64,000 nt of DNA from Pseudidiomarina aquimaris (GTDB taxonomy: Bacteria; Pseudomonadota; Gammaproteobacteria; Enterobacterales; Alteromonadaceae), in NCBI RefSeq assembly GCF_003987395.1, contig NZ_PIPT01000009.1, forward strand, positions 1 through 64,000. The letters are read 5' to 3'. The notes under the pieces are model-generated. The model had not been told where the DNA came from. It saw nothing but the letters and a program-made list of their open reading frames with translations, and did not search any database. The position numbers and the translations under genes are program-made. Shown in pieces: positions 14,478-23,679 of the stretch; positions within the stretch are counted from its first letter, which is position 1; every line of letters starts with the position of its first letter.

Positions 14478-16160
14478 TTAGAAGCTTTCAGAAGGCGCGT
14501 ATTGCATGCCGATGCGCGCATTTTGCACCTGACACTCGGCACCCGCTGTTTGGGTTTTGGTGTCCTCACCGCCCATCAAGGTCATGGTGAATTGCTCCCA
14601 CTTCACCTCAACCACCTCACGCTCGCGACATAACAGTCGCAATGAATCATACAAGCCGCGATTGGCGATAAAGTTCGTCGTCGGCTCGACTTGCACCACT
14701 TGGGCGTCTTCCGCAAAGGTGACAACGTTCACATCATTACCAGTGAAGGTACCACTTGAGCCCGCCATCAGATAATGGAAGGTCGCCGCAACCGCACGCT
14801 CGTTTTGCTGTGCGCCAGCGGCGAAAAACACCCCACGCTCACCGGCCACTTTGAAGTCACCGCTTCGTAGACTAACCAAAAGCGCAGTTTCAGCATCGAT
14901 ACCGACAGCTAAAAGCACCCGATTGGTAGCTGCGACACGCAATAAGCGACCATGGTTACCTTCCTCGCCCATGCGCGTATCGAGGGTACCCCAGCGGAAT
15001 AGACCGGCGCCACCAATCGGGTGATAGGCGACACTATTTTCATTCAAGTTGCGTGGGCAGGTATCGTCTTTGTGACAACCTAAACCAGGCAAGCGTGTAG
15101 CGAATACACCTTCTTTAAGTGCTTCACGACTACTACCGCCCGCGATCATCGCTTGGCTGGTCATCACATTGGCAGAACGTCCTGCAGCGGCCACCACTAA
15201 CTTCTCTTCAGCAACCCGCTCCGCGATGCCAACCGCCAGCGCATTGGGCTCGTTGAGTTCGGTCACTAATAACGGGCGCAATAAGTCTGGATTACCATCG
15301 GCAAAAAACAGCACGTCGGCATTGCGGATTTGGGTAAGTGCGTCACCAGCTTCGCAGAACGCCAGTTGACGAGCATGTAACTCGGCATGCACAACATCAC
15401 GGCGAAATGCGCTCATTTCGCTTGCTCGGTAGTCATTCAAGGCTTCACAAGCATTCGCTTCACGCGCCGCTTTAACGGCCGCATCAATCGGCAGCCACGA
15501 GGCATCAGCACCAGCGCCGGCGAAGGCTTGCAGGTAGTAATTGACCAAATCCAAGCTATCCCGCTGGGCGGCGGTTACCACCAACACATGCGGCGTTTCT
15601 TCACCGCTTACTTGCTGGGCCTGCGACAAAATTTGTCGCATGTAGTCGATATTCACCTGACTCTTGGTCGCGGACAGATTCACACCGAACGCAGCATCGC
15701 GCGGAACTGGCATTTCCAGATGGTCGATAATAAGGTTCCAGTCTCGCTCAGATAACTGCTGATACAAGTATTGTGTTGCGCGACGGGTAAACTCTTCGGT
15801 AAAGCTGCGCTCAGAAATCACGTCTTGCTTCACGCGGTCACGAAGCAATTCGATGGCCTCTTTCAGATCGTCACGCGTGTCACGACGCAACGGCGACCAG
15901 TTTTTATCATCGAGCAAAGCTTCAACGTAAGGCCCGCTTAAATTCACATAGCGGTCATAGCGCATGGCGTCGCGATCAATCCAGTCGGTATCGGCGCAAC
16001 GCTGCCAGGCCATGCTCGAACACACTTCCAGCGCGTCACCAAGTAACACCAACGGATAGAACTCCTGCTTCTTTTCAGCTTGCGCATGGCTTGCTGGTAC
16101 CAGTGCGAACACGCTCAGCAGTGCTAAGCTGCAGGTGATTAGGGTTTTGCGCATGTACAT
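14478..16160 (-). CDS. Secreted cyanophycinase-like peptidase (S51 family)
   Basis: This 560-aa protein has a clear signal peptide (MRKTLITCSLALLSVFALVP..SHA, cleavage near residue 26). The second half matches cyanophycinase-like S51 serine peptidases: 'ADVLFFADGNPDLL' (281-294), a nucleophile-elbow-like 'AAAGRSANVM' with Ser329, 'HGR' (403-405) and 'GIDAETALLV' (420-429). The first 150 residues are an extra Cys-containing region. Family members hydrolyse isoaspartyl-type bonds such as those in cyanophycin or beta-Asp peptides. The substrate here is unknown. It is divergent from a solute-binding-like gene. Confidence 0.75.
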   Translation of the reverse strand: MYMRKTLITCSLALLSVFALVPASHAQAEKKQEFYPLVLLGDALEVCSSMAWQRCADTDWIDRDAMRYDRYVNLSGPYVEALLDDKNWSPLRRDTRDDLKEAIELLRDRVKQDVISERSFTEEFTRRATQYLYQQLSERDWNLIIDHLEMPVPRDAAFGVNLSATKSQVNIDYMRQILSQAQQVSGEETPHVLVVTAAQRDSLDLVNYYLQAFAGAGADASWLPIDAAVKAAREANACEALNDYRASEMSAFRRDVVHAELHARQLAFCEAGDALTQIRNADVLFFADGNPDLLRPLLVTELNEPNALAVGIAERVAEEKLVVAAAGRSANVMTSQAMIAGGSSREALKEGVFATRLPGLGCHKDDTCPRNLNENSVAYHPIGGAGLFRWGTLDTRMGEEGNHGRLLRVAATNRVLLAVGIDAETALLVSLRSGDFKVAGERGVFFAAGAQQNERAVAATFHYLMAGSSGTFTGNDVNVVTFAEDAQVVQVEPTTNFIANRGLYDSLRLLCREREVVEVKWEQFTMTLMGGEDTKTQTAGAECQVQNARIGMQYAPSESF

Positions 16161-16304
16161 ACTCCTCGTTGACGTGCGTACTTTTTATACGTTACGGCTC
16201 TCGCTTATGACGCACAGTGTAACACCTTTTTTTGCCTACCCGAGGTGCTATACTGCAAGCCTAACTTGGCATTATTTATTTCGACCTTGGTTGGGGCGCA
16301 GAAG

Positions 16305-17768
16305 TTGCATACGATTTTCAATTCAAAACTCCTCAGTAAGCTTATCGTTGGGATCTGTTTCGTGCTTGCACCAGCCACGTTCTCACCTATTGCCGATGCT
16401 ACTGAACAGCCGCAAGAGCTGGTATTTCGTATGCCCGATCCGTCACCGATCACTGAATATGCAGTGACTGTGATCACCGAGGTCTACAAAGAACTCGGCA
16501 TCGAAATAAGCTTCGTCGAAATGCCGCGCGACCGCAGTCTTACGGAGGCCAACAAAGGCCATATCTCCGGTGAGTTGGGCCGCTTGCCTAACATTGGTGA
16601 CGAATTTACCAATCTCGTCCGTGTCGACTTTCCGCTATTTGACTCGCGCGTGCTATTGGTCGCTGATCGTCGCGATTGTGGTCTGTGTAATTTCGAGGCC
16701 ATTGAGAGCTATGCCTATATCGGCGGAACACACTCCGTCGAGAATGTTATTGCGCAGCAGACGGTCGAAAAGCCAAGTATTAAAGTGGTCAACTTTGAAC
16801 AGCTACAAATGTTGTATGAAAATGACCGCGTACAGGCAGTTATTGTTAATGATTTCGAGGCCCAGCAACTGCGCTCGATTAGTAGTCCCTACACCATTAC
16901 GGTGCCCTATACTCGCAATACCGGCTATCACTTCTTGTACAAGGACTATGCCTATTTAGTTCCGCAAGTTGAAGCTATCTTGGCCCGCATGGCGGCCAAC
17001 GACCGTTTGCGCGAGATCGCCCGTGCGACCGGTGCTGAAATGCTCGCTGCGCCGATGGTTAGTAACACCTCCGAATTCGGCGCAATCAGCATCACTGCGG
17101 GTCTACGGGAAAATTATATTGAGATTGATGGCAGTGGTTACTATTGGGAGCTTATGCGTCGCGTTTTCACCCCAGCCAGTAGCCAAGTGGGGCTGTTTGC
17201 TAACGGCCCTACGCGCGCTTACCTTGGCTACGTTGACGAACGTTTCGATATTTTCGTTGGCGACTACACCGTGGCCACTCAAGACCATTCAATCAGTTCA
17301 CGAAATCATATCGATTTTGACGAAGGGCTATTTTTGTTTGCGCGTGATGAAGAGACCCTAACCCAGCTCCAAGCGGGCGAGCACCCACGGCCGATCTGTC
17401 ACATTCGTAGCTTCTCGTATAGTTATCTATTCCCCGAATCGACCACGTTTTATGCCGCTGATGACCAGCTCGACTGCTTTGCCATGCTTGATATGGGCCG
17501 TGTTGCAGGCGTAATTGACTATGGTAATCAGGCGCCTGAGTGGGGCGAGTACCCCTACAAGGTTGCGCAACTGCGTGACCCTTTGCCACTGCATGTGAAA
17601 TTTCGCAATGATGCGCGCGGGCATGGGTTACGGGACTGGTTTGATAGTGAACTTCGACGCTTGGTCGAAAGTGGCGAAATCGCTGAGATTTACACCGAAG
17701 AAATGCTGCAACGCAGCAAATTTTATTTGAATATGCCCAAGGTAAATTCGCCGCAAGGAACGCCGTAA
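16305..17768 (+). CDS. Periplasmic protein with two solute-binding-protein-like (SBP_bac_3) modules
   Basis: The preferred start is the TTG at 16305, giving a compact signal peptide (LLSKLIVGICFVLAPATF); a GTG at 16245 would add 20 residues but puts a TATACT -10-like box inside the gene. After the signal peptide, two tandem modules resemble extracellular solute-binding family 3 domains. The first, about 235 residues, begins with 'LVFRMPDPSPITEY'; the second, about 200 residues, contains 'GSGYYWELMRRVF' and 'IEIDG'. Each has a 'DF/DY' lobe switch and ends in a C-terminal helix. No ABC permease genes adjoin it, so a role in sensing or binding is as likely as transport. It is 0 bp upstream of trmL. 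Confidence 0.7.
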   Translation: MHTIFNSKLLSKLIVGICFVLAPATFSPIADATEQPQELVFRMPDPSPITEYAVTVITEVYKELGIEISFVEMPRDRSLTEANKGHISGELGRLPNIGDEFTNLVRVDFPLFDSRVLLVADRRDCGLCNFEAIESYAYIGGTHSVENVIAQQTVEKPSIKVVNFEQLQMLYENDRVQAVIVNDFEAQQLRSISSPYTITVPYTRNTGYHFLYKDYAYLVPQVEAILARMAANDRLREIARATGAEMLAAPMVSNTSEFGAISITAGLRENYIEIDGSGYYWELMRRVFTPASSQVGLFANGPTRAYLGYVDERFDIFVGDYTVATQDHSISSRNHIDFDEGLFLFARDEETLTQLQAGEHPRPICHIRSFSYSYLFPESTTFYAADDQLDCFAMLDMGRVAGVIDYGNQAPEWGEYPYKVAQLRDPLPLHVKFRNDARGHGLRDWFDSELRRLVESGEIAEIYTEEMLQRSKFYLNMPKVNSPQGTP

Positions 17769-18233
17769 ATGTTTCATATTGCTCTACACAATCCTGTAAT
17801 GCCGGCCAATACTGGCAATATTATTCGCCTTAGCGCCAACAATGGTTGTCAATTACATTTGATTGAACCCTTGGGCTTTGACTTTGAAGAAAAAAAACTA
17901 CGCCGTGCTGGCTTGGATTACCACGATTTAAGCAATGTGGCGCGCTACCCTGACTTCGCAACTTTTGCGCAAGCGATGGGCGAGCGACCGATGTTCGCTT
18001 GCACCACAAAAGGTAGCAGCAACTATACTGCGGTCGATTATCCTAGCGAGTGCGTGTTACTGTTCGGCTCTGAAACCAGTGGCTTACCTGACAATGTGCT
18101 CAGCCAATTTAGCCCCGAACAACGCATTCGCATTCCGATGATGCCGAACAATCGCTCGCTCAATCTTTCCAATGCGGTCGCGATCATCAGTTATGAAGCT
18201 TGGCGGCAACACAGCTTTGCTGGGGGCGCATAA
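17769..18233 (+). CDS. trmL: tRNA (cytidine(34)-2'-O)-methyltransferase TrmL
   Basis: This 154-aa SPOUT-class methyltransferase 2'-O-methylates the wobble base of tRNA-Leu isoacceptors. It has '[20 protein letters not shown]' near the start, '[11 protein letters not shown]' in the middle and '[18 protein letters not shown]' near the end, which form the SAM-binding knot. Length is standard. The ATG follows the previous stop codon directly, and its own stop overlaps the fieF start (TAATG), so the three genes are probably one transcript. Confidence 0.96.
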   Translation: MFHIALHNPVMPANTGNIIRLSANNGCQLHLIEPLGFDFEEKKLRRAGLDYHDLSNVARYPDFATFAQAMGERPMFACTTKGSSNYTAVDYPSECVLLFGSETSGLPDNVLSQFSPEQRIRIPMMPNNRSLNLSNAVAIISYEAWRQHSFAGGA

Positions 18234-19186
18234 TGGCCAAACAACGTGATTATGGCTTTTGGGTCAAGGTTGCTACGCGGGCCTCAGTAAGCGTCGCCTT
18301 TACCCTGATTGTCGTAAAGCTATGGGCTTGGATCGCAACGGATGCGTCGAGTATGTTGGCATCGGCAACAGACTCTATGCTCGACGGACTTGCGTCTTTG
18401 TTTACCTTCTTTTCAGTCCGTTATGCGCTGCAGCCAGCCGATCGTGAACACCGCTTCGGTCACGGCAAAGCAGAGTCACTAGCGGCGTTGGTGCAGTCGG
18501 CGTTAATCACTGGTTCTGCCATGTTATTACTGGTCCACAGTGCACAACAACTCTGGCAAGGAAGTGTGGTGCAGCAAGCTGACATTGGCGTCTATGTGTC
18601 GCTGCTGGCCATTGCCCTTACATTCGGCTTAGTTATCCTGCAACGTGCGGCTATTCGTAACACTGACTCGAAAGCCATCGCCGCCGACCACCTGCATTTT
18701 CAATCAGACTTGTTGCTCAATAGCGCGGTGATTGCGGCCCTACTGTTGAGCGCTTATGGGTGGTATTGGGCGGATAGCGTATTCGCAATCTTGATCGCGA
18801 TTTATCTAGCTTATGGCGCGATTCGTATTGGCTGGGAGGCTTTTCAGGGCCTCATGGACCGCGAATTACCTGACGAAGACAAAGCACAAATAGTTGCGGT
18901 GCTAAGCGCCACCAAAGGCATTCATGGCTGGCACGACTTGCGCACCCGCGCGTCAGGCCCTACCCGCTTTATTCAGTGTCATGTAGAACTGAAAGATGAG
19001 CTGTCTCTGAAGCAAGCTCATGATATTGCGGACGGCGCAGAACAGCGCTTACGTGAGTTATTCCCGGATACTGATGTGATTATTCACATGGATCCGCTTT
19101 CAGCTACCCCAGAATCTACCGGCTTTCCTGAAACCACGCCAACGTCTGCTGCAGCGTTGGCTGACGATACGCATCCGCCTCGATAA
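18233..19186 (+). CDS. fieF: Cation-efflux pump FieF (CDF family)
   Basis: This 317-aa inner-membrane cation diffusion facilitator exchanges Zn2+ or Fe2+ for H+. The start chosen is the ATG at 18233, overlapping the trmL stop; an upstream ATG at 18200 lies inside trmL. The metal-site residues are in place: Asp47/Asp51 in 'SATDSMLD' and the His and Asp in 'ADHLHFQSD'. Six membrane helices precede a cytoplasmic C-terminal domain ending in 'DVIIHMDP'. The last 71 bp overlap the 3' end of the convergent hydrolase gene. Confidence 0.94.
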   Translation: MAKQRDYGFWVKVATRASVSVAFTLIVVKLWAWIATDASSMLASATDSMLDGLASLFTFFSVRYALQPADREHRFGHGKAESLAALVQSALITGSAMLLLVHSAQQLWQGSVVQQADIGVYVSLLAIALTFGLVILQRAAIRNTDSKAIAADHLHFQSDLLLNSAVIAALLLSAYGWYWADSVFAILIAIYLAYGAIRIGWEAFQGLMDRELPDEDKAQIVAVLSATKGIHGWHDLRTRASGPTRFIQCHVELKDELSLKQAHDIADGAEQRLRELFPDTDVIIHMDPLSATPESTGFPETTPTSAAALADDTHPPR

Positions 19187-20147
19187 AAAGCTCATGTCGG
19201 GCACCCGGAATGATCTCTAAGCGACTTTTCGGGTGCGACAACGCACAGACAAATTCAGCTTGTCCGCGCGGGTCGACGACGGAATCGCTGCCGGCTTGTA
19301 GTACCAACACTGGAATGTGGATATCGGCAGCTTCAGCAATCGCCCGGCGACTTGCTGACAAAGCTTGCGAAACCCAACGAAAGCTTGGTCCGCCTAGTTT
19401 GACCTCAGGATGCTGTTGATATAACTGGCGGAATGTTTGATAGCGCGCCAGACTCTGACTCAGTTCATTTTGCGCAAATGGCACTTCAACATACTCTCCA
19501 GTACCAATAATAAACCACGGTCGTTTGGGCATAAGTAAGTTGTTCAATGCCGCGCCCGCATGCGCAAAACTGGCCGCTAACCAATGCGGTATCTTGCCAG
19601 TCTGGATGCCAAACATGGGAGAACATAGCACCGCATTTTTGACCTTGTGCGGGTAACGCGCCAAGTAGAGTGCAGCAATCGCACCGCCCATCGAGTGCGC
19701 CACTAATTGCAGCGGTAACGCTTGGCCATAATGCTCCTTTACGGCGGCTTCGGTGGCGCGGGTAAAAGCGGCAAAATCATCGACAAAATCATCAAAACGG
19801 TCGACATGACCATTGTGTTCATGGGCTCCGAGTCGGTCAGAATAGCCTTGCCCACGGTGATCTACAATTGCCGTGGCGTAGCCTAACTGCGCCAACTCCC
19901 ACACCAATTCTGGATATTTGATGGCGCCTTCAATGCGCCCGGGGCTGAGCAACACAACAGCTTTAGCATTTTTCGGAAATATGTGGAAATAACGCAAGGT
20001 GACATGATGGGGACGTTCCATGTCATGCATCTGCACATGCTGACGCCAAAACGGCATGATCGTGTCATTGAAAAACGCCTGCCACGCGGACTTGTTGTCG
20101 TCGCTCGGCTTTTCACCGAGCGCTGTTACTAGGTCGATTTCGGACAC
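19116..20147 (-). CDS. Alpha/beta hydrolase, lysophospholipase (PldB/Hydrolase_4) type
   Basis: This 343-aa serine hydrolase has 'ATAIVDHRGQGYSDR', the nucleophile elbow 'LVAHSMGGAIA' (GxSxG), an acid in 'VLQAGSDSVVDP' and His in 'IPGARHELFIE', giving a complete triad. It is similar in size to E. coli PldB (lysophospholipase L2), so a membrane-lipid turnover role is inferred. It follows the CpxA-like kinase gene with no gap and is probably cotranscribed with the two-component system. Its 3' end overlaps fieF. Confidence 0.85.
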   Translation of the reverse strand: MSEIDLVTALGEKPSDDNKSAWQAFFNDTIMPFWRQHVQMHDMERPHHVTLRYFHIFPKNAKAVVLLSPGRIEGAIKYPELVWELAQLGYATAIVDHRGQGYSDRLGAHEHNGHVDRFDDFVDDFAAFTRATEAAVKEHYGQALPLQLVAHSMGGAIAALYLARYPHKVKNAVLCSPMFGIQTGKIPHWLAASFAHAGAALNNLLMPKRPWFIIGTGEYVEVPFAQNELSQSLARYQTFRQLYQQHPEVKLGGPSFRWVSQALSASRRAIAEAADIHIPVLVLQAGSDSVVDPRGQAEFVCALSHPKSRLEIIPGARHELFIEADAYRQPTLQQTLAWFQESR

Positions 20148-21494
20148 TTACGTGCTCCTTTGTAAAATCACCGCTACTTCTAAACCACCTTCGGGATGAT
20201 TACGTGCATCAATATGGCCGCCGAGCACGGCTGCGGCACGCAGACTAAGTGCCATTCCCAATCCAACGCCAGCTTTATGATTGCGCGATGGATCAGCACG
20301 GTAAAAAGGCGTAAAGAGCTGCGCCAGTTGGTCTTCGGGGACGCCTTGGCCATGGTCGCGTACCAAAATAGTGTAACTTTCTGGCGTCGCCTGGCAACTT
20401 ATTTCGATTGCTTCGTCAGTGTATTGCAGCGCATTCCGAATCAAGTTTTCGAGTATCAAGCGCAGTAATTCAGGGTCACTGTCAATGACCGGCCAGTCGT
20501 CACTCTCATGTACCTGCAATCGTTGACCGTGTTGCGCATCCACATAGCCCAAGTCTTTCACAAGCTGCGACACTAGCTGTCGCACATCTACCGGTTCCGC
20601 TTGCAACTTTACTAAGCCATTTTCTAAGCGTGAAAGCGACAGAATGCGTTCGATAATCGTGCTGAGGCGTTCGAGGTCACGGCCCAATTGACCTAAATGT
20701 TGTTCGCGATCGATACTGTCGTCGTCATCTTGACTCAGCATGAGCGCAACCTGCATACGCGCTAATGGCGAACGTAGCTCGTGAGAAACATCCGAGAGTA
20801 AGCGCCGCTGCGCATCACGCGATACCGCAAGATCATATGCGGTGGTCGATAGCGCACGCGCCAACTCACCGAGCTCATCATTGCGTTTAGGCAAGCGTTT
20901 CAGCTCTGGCTTTTCACTGCCTTTAGCAATTTCGCGGGTGGCATGGGTTAGCCGCCGTAACGGCATCACCAACCAGGCACCAAGCAAGATCGCAATCGCT
21001 AAACTACCGATTAAAAGAGCCAGTGTCTGCACCCGCTGTGTTTGCTGCTCCGAAACCACTTGTTGCTCGCGCTCATCGGCAGTGATGGGTCGGGTGACTA
21101 ACAAGCTATAACCATCAAGCTTGAAGGGACCAATGAGCATGCGATTGCCAATCGGCAGTTGCTGCGGCTCTTCGGCTTCAAGTTGCGACAATAACAGACG
21201 TCGGTGTGAGGCGCTTAAGCTGCGATCAAGCTGCAAACGCTCTTGTCCACTTGGGGCTAAGCTCGCTGCTACGCGATAATCACCGGCCAACAAGCGCCCG
21301 GGAGTCAGTGACCGAAAGGTATTTACATCAGAAAGCAGCGGCGCCAGCGAGGACTGCACCGCTTCGGGTACGGGGCTTGGCGCTATCGGCTTACTAAACC
21401 ATAAGGCTAGCAAGTAACCACTGCTCGCCACTGCGAACAACAGCACCCAAAACAGGAACAGCAGTCGCAGCGAAAGCGAGTGATACCAACGCAT
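20148..21494 (-). CDS. CpxA-like sensor histidine kinase
   Basis: This 448-aa inner-membrane kinase has an N-terminal helix (about 8-30), a periplasmic loop of about 125 residues, a second helix ('LIGSLAIAILLGAWLVM'), HAMP, HisKA with the phospho-accepting His in 'LLSDVSHELRSPLARMQ', and HATPase with 'ILENLIRNALQYT' and 'DHGQGVP'. The layout and the 'RLPKRNDELGEL' HAMP exit resemble CpxA. It lies 9 bp downstream of its response regulator. It is probably an envelope-stress sensor, with a lysophospholipase gene as the next member of the operon. Confidence 0.88.
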   Translation of the reverse strand: MRWYHSLSLRLLFLFWVLLFAVASSGYLLALWFSKPIAPSPVPEAVQSSLAPLLSDVNTFRSLTPGRLLAGDYRVAASLAPSGQERLQLDRSLSASHRRLLLSQLEAEEPQQLPIGNRMLIGPFKLDGYSLLVTRPITADEREQQVVSEQQTQRVQTLALLIGSLAIAILLGAWLVMPLRRLTHATREIAKGSEKPELKRLPKRNDELGELARALSTTAYDLAVSRDAQRRLLSDVSHELRSPLARMQVALMLSQDDDDSIDREQHLGQLGRDLERLSTIIERILSLSRLENGLVKLQAEPVDVRQLVSQLVKDLGYVDAQHGQRLQVHESDDWPVIDSDPELLRLILENLIRNALQYTDEAIEISCQATPESYTILVRDHGQGVPEDQLAQLFTPFYRADPSRNHKAGVGLGMALSLRAAAVLGGHIDARNHPEGGLEVAVILQRST

Positions 21495-21503
21495 CAGGAG
21501 GCC

Positions 21504-22181
21504 TTACGCGAATTGGATGATACGGTAACCGCGACCACGCACGGTCTGGATGCGTTCGGGATCCGTCGGCAGCTTTTTGCGGATATTACTAATATGCACA
21601 TCAAGACTACGGTCGAAAGGTGCCAGCGAACGGCCAAGAGCGGCCACAGACAGTGCATCTTTGCTCACCACTTCGCCATGAGCGCGAACGAGGGTACGCA
21701 GAATATCGAATTCGGTGGGGGTCAGGTCGAGTTGCGTTTCATCACAAATCGCCGCGTTTTGCGCGGGATCGATCGTGAACCCTGCATACTCACTTTTCTC
21801 TGGACGCACGCTGGTATGCGGCGTGCGACGCAACAGTGCTTTCACCCGCGCCACCAATTCTTTCGGATAAAATGGCTTCGGTAGATAATCGTCAGCACCT
21901 AATTCGAGACCCGCCACGCGGTCGTCGTCATCACCACGGGCAGTCAACATCAGCACTGGCGTATTGCGTGCTTGTTGACGCAGCCGTTGCAGTAATTGAA
22001 AGCCATCGATACCTGGCAACATAACGTCGAGCAGGATCAGATCGAACGACCCGCTTAATGCGCGTTCCAAACCGGTCTCGCCGTCAGCGGCGAGGGTCAG
22101 CTGAAAGCCTTCCTTGGTGAGAATTTGCTCTAGCATACTGCTTAGTTCAGCATCGTCATCAACAAGTAATAGTTTGCTCAT
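21504..22181 (-). CDS. CpxR-like OmpR-family response regulator
   Basis: This 225-aa regulator has a receiver domain with an acidic pocket (DDD 8-10), phospho-acceptor Asp52 in 'LILLDVMLPG', Thr in 'LMLTARGDDDD' and Lys in 'YLPKPFYPKEL'. The receiver is followed by a winged-helix DNA-binding domain ('LTPTEFDILRTLVRAHG' and 'VRGRGYRI'). The receiver is very close in pattern to CpxR. It is the first gene of the regulator-kinase-hydrolase operon, and an inverted repeat lies in its promoter region, suggesting autoregulation. Confidence 0.9.
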   Translation of the reverse strand: MSKLLLVDDDAELSSMLEQILTKEGFQLTLAADGETGLERALSGSFDLILLDVMLPGIDGFQLLQRLRQQARNTPVLMLTARGDDDDRVAGLELGADDYLPKPFYPKELVARVKALLRRTPHTSVRPEKSEYAGFTIDPAQNAAICDETQLDLTPTEFDILRTLVRAHGEVVSKDALSVAALGRSLAPFDRSLDVHISNIRKKLPTDPERIQTVRGRGYRIIQFA

Positions 22182-22208
22182 AAGTTACCCTGTGTTGTTA
22201 TTGTAGCT

Positions 22209-22234
22209 CTTTACAGACTAAGCATTATGTAAAG
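22209..22234. promoter_or_regulatory. Inverted repeat in the CpxR-like gene promoter region
   Basis: CTTTACA-N12-TGTAAAG is a perfect 7-bp inverted repeat 28 bp upstream of the regulator ATG. Both arms contain the GTAAA half-site known for CpxR, but inverted rather than as the usual direct GTAAA-N5-GTAAA pair. Confidence 0.4.
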
Positions 22235-22241
22235 ACACCTC

Positions 22242-22260
22242 TAAATAGATAGTCTATTTA
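22242..22260. other. Perfect 8-bp AT-rich palindrome at the ntrC 3' end
   Basis: TAAATAGA-TAG-TCTATTTA spans the ntrC stop codon and the start of the regulator promoter region. It is too AT-rich for a strong terminator, so it may be part of the regulator's operator. Confidence 0.35.
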
Positions 22261-23676
22261 CGCATCTTTTACGAACTCTTTGAGCTTGCGCGCGAGCGTA
22301 TTTCGCCCCCAACCGAGTTTCTCGGCTGCGCGTTGCTTATGTCCGTTGGTACTTGCCAGTGCGGCATCTACAGCAATACGCTCTATCGTGCTAATCAGCT
22401 CACTTAAAATTTCGCTTTCGTTGCTCGCTAAACGCTGTTCGATCTCGCGTTGCAACGCGACTTGCCAGTTCTCGTTATGCGGCGAATTCAATGCCTCCGC
22501 TGTGCCTGTTTGTTCAAGGTCTTGGGGCAGGTCGGCAACGTCAACGCGACGTCCTGGCGCCATCACGGTTAGCCAACGACAGGTATTTTCGAGCTGTCGC
22601 ACGTTGCCAGGCCATGGCGCTGCCTCGAGTTTGGCGAGGGCAGCAGGGGTGAGTTGCTTGGGTTCGGCATTCAGCTCGGTGGCCGCCTTGGCCAGAAAGT
22701 GCTGTGCCAACTGCGGTATGTCACTACGACGCTCGGCGAGCGTAGGAATTTGCAAGCGAATGACATTCAGGCGATGGAACAGATCTTCGCGGAACTCTTT
22801 CTCTTGCACGCGCTGTTCGACCTGCTGATGGGTGGCGGCGATGATACGCACATTAACCTGCACCGGCTCATAGCTGCCGACGGGGTAAAACTGGCCTTCG
22901 GCGAGCACCCTTAATAACCGCGTTTGCACCGCCAACGGCATGTCCCCGATCTCATCCAAAAACAAGGTACCGCCGTCAGCTTGCTCAAACCGTCCACGGC
23001 GACGTTGCGTGGCGCCAGTAAAGGCGCCCTTTTCATGGCCAAATAGCTCTGACTCGATCAAGTCAGCCGGAATCGCCGCCATATTTAACGCAATAAATGG
23101 TTTGTTGCTGCGGGGGCTGTGCTGATGGAGGGCGCGTGCAACGAGTTCTTTACCGGTACCTGAAGCGCCGGTGATCAGCACCGTAGCACTTGAATGCGAG
23201 AGCCGACCGATGGCACGAAACACATCTTGCATGGCTGGAGCGGCACCTATCATCCCCGAGACTTCGCCGGCGCCCTCAAGCTTGTTGCTCTCAGCTTGTT
23301 CGAGTTGCAACGCGCGGCTAATGGTGTGCACCACTTCGTCCATGTCGAAGGGCTTCGCCAAATACTCAAAGGCCCCGCCTTGAAAGGCACTGACCGCAGA
23401 ATCGAGATCCGAGTGAGCGGTCATGACGATCACGCGCAGTTGGGGATAATGGCTTTGCATGTAATCGAGCACTTGCAACCCGTCGTCGCCCGGCATGCGA
23501 ATATCGGTCAGTAGCACCAACGGCTGTTGTTGCTCTAACGCTTGATAAAGACTCGCGGCGTCGGCAAAGCTGCGACTCTGAATGTTGGCACGCTGCAAGG
23601 CACGCTCGAGCACCCAGCGAATCGAACTGTCGTCATCTAAAAGCCAAACAGGTTGTTCACTTTGTGCGCTCGCCAT
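22258..23676 (-). CDS. ntrC: Nitrogen regulation response regulator NtrC (sigma54 activator)
   Basis: This 472-aa activator of sigma54 promoters has a receiver with Asp58 ('LLTDIRMPGDDG'), an AAA+ domain with Walker A 'GASGTGKELVAR', the sigma54-contacting 'GAFTGA' loop and a 'GGTLFLDEIGDM' Walker B, and a C-terminal Fis-type helix-turn-helix ('HKQRAAEKLGWGRNTLARKL'). Size equals that of E. coli NtrC. It follows ntrB with a 3-bp gap. NtrC-type sites upstream of glnA in this window are its likely targets. Confidence 0.96.
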   Translation of the reverse strand: MASAQSEQPVWLLDDDSSIRWVLERALQRANIQSRSFADAASLYQALEQQQPLVLLTDIRMPGDDGLQVLDYMQSHYPQLRVIVMTAHSDLDSAVSAFQGGAFEYLAKPFDMDEVVHTISRALQLEQAESNKLEGAGEVSGMIGAAPAMQDVFRAIGRLSHSSATVLITGASGTGKELVARALHQHSPRSNKPFIALNMAAIPADLIESELFGHEKGAFTGATQRRRGRFEQADGGTLFLDEIGDMPLAVQTRLLRVLAEGQFYPVGSYEPVQVNVRIIAATHQQVEQRVQEKEFREDLFHRLNVIRLQIPTLAERRSDIPQLAQHFLAKAATELNAEPKQLTPAALAKLEAAPWPGNVRQLENTCRWLTVMAPGRRVDVADLPQDLEQTGTAEALNSPHNENWQVALQREIEQRLASNESEILSELISTIERIAVDAALASTNGHKQRAAEKLGWGRNTLARKLKEFVKDA

Positions 23677-23679
23677 GCC

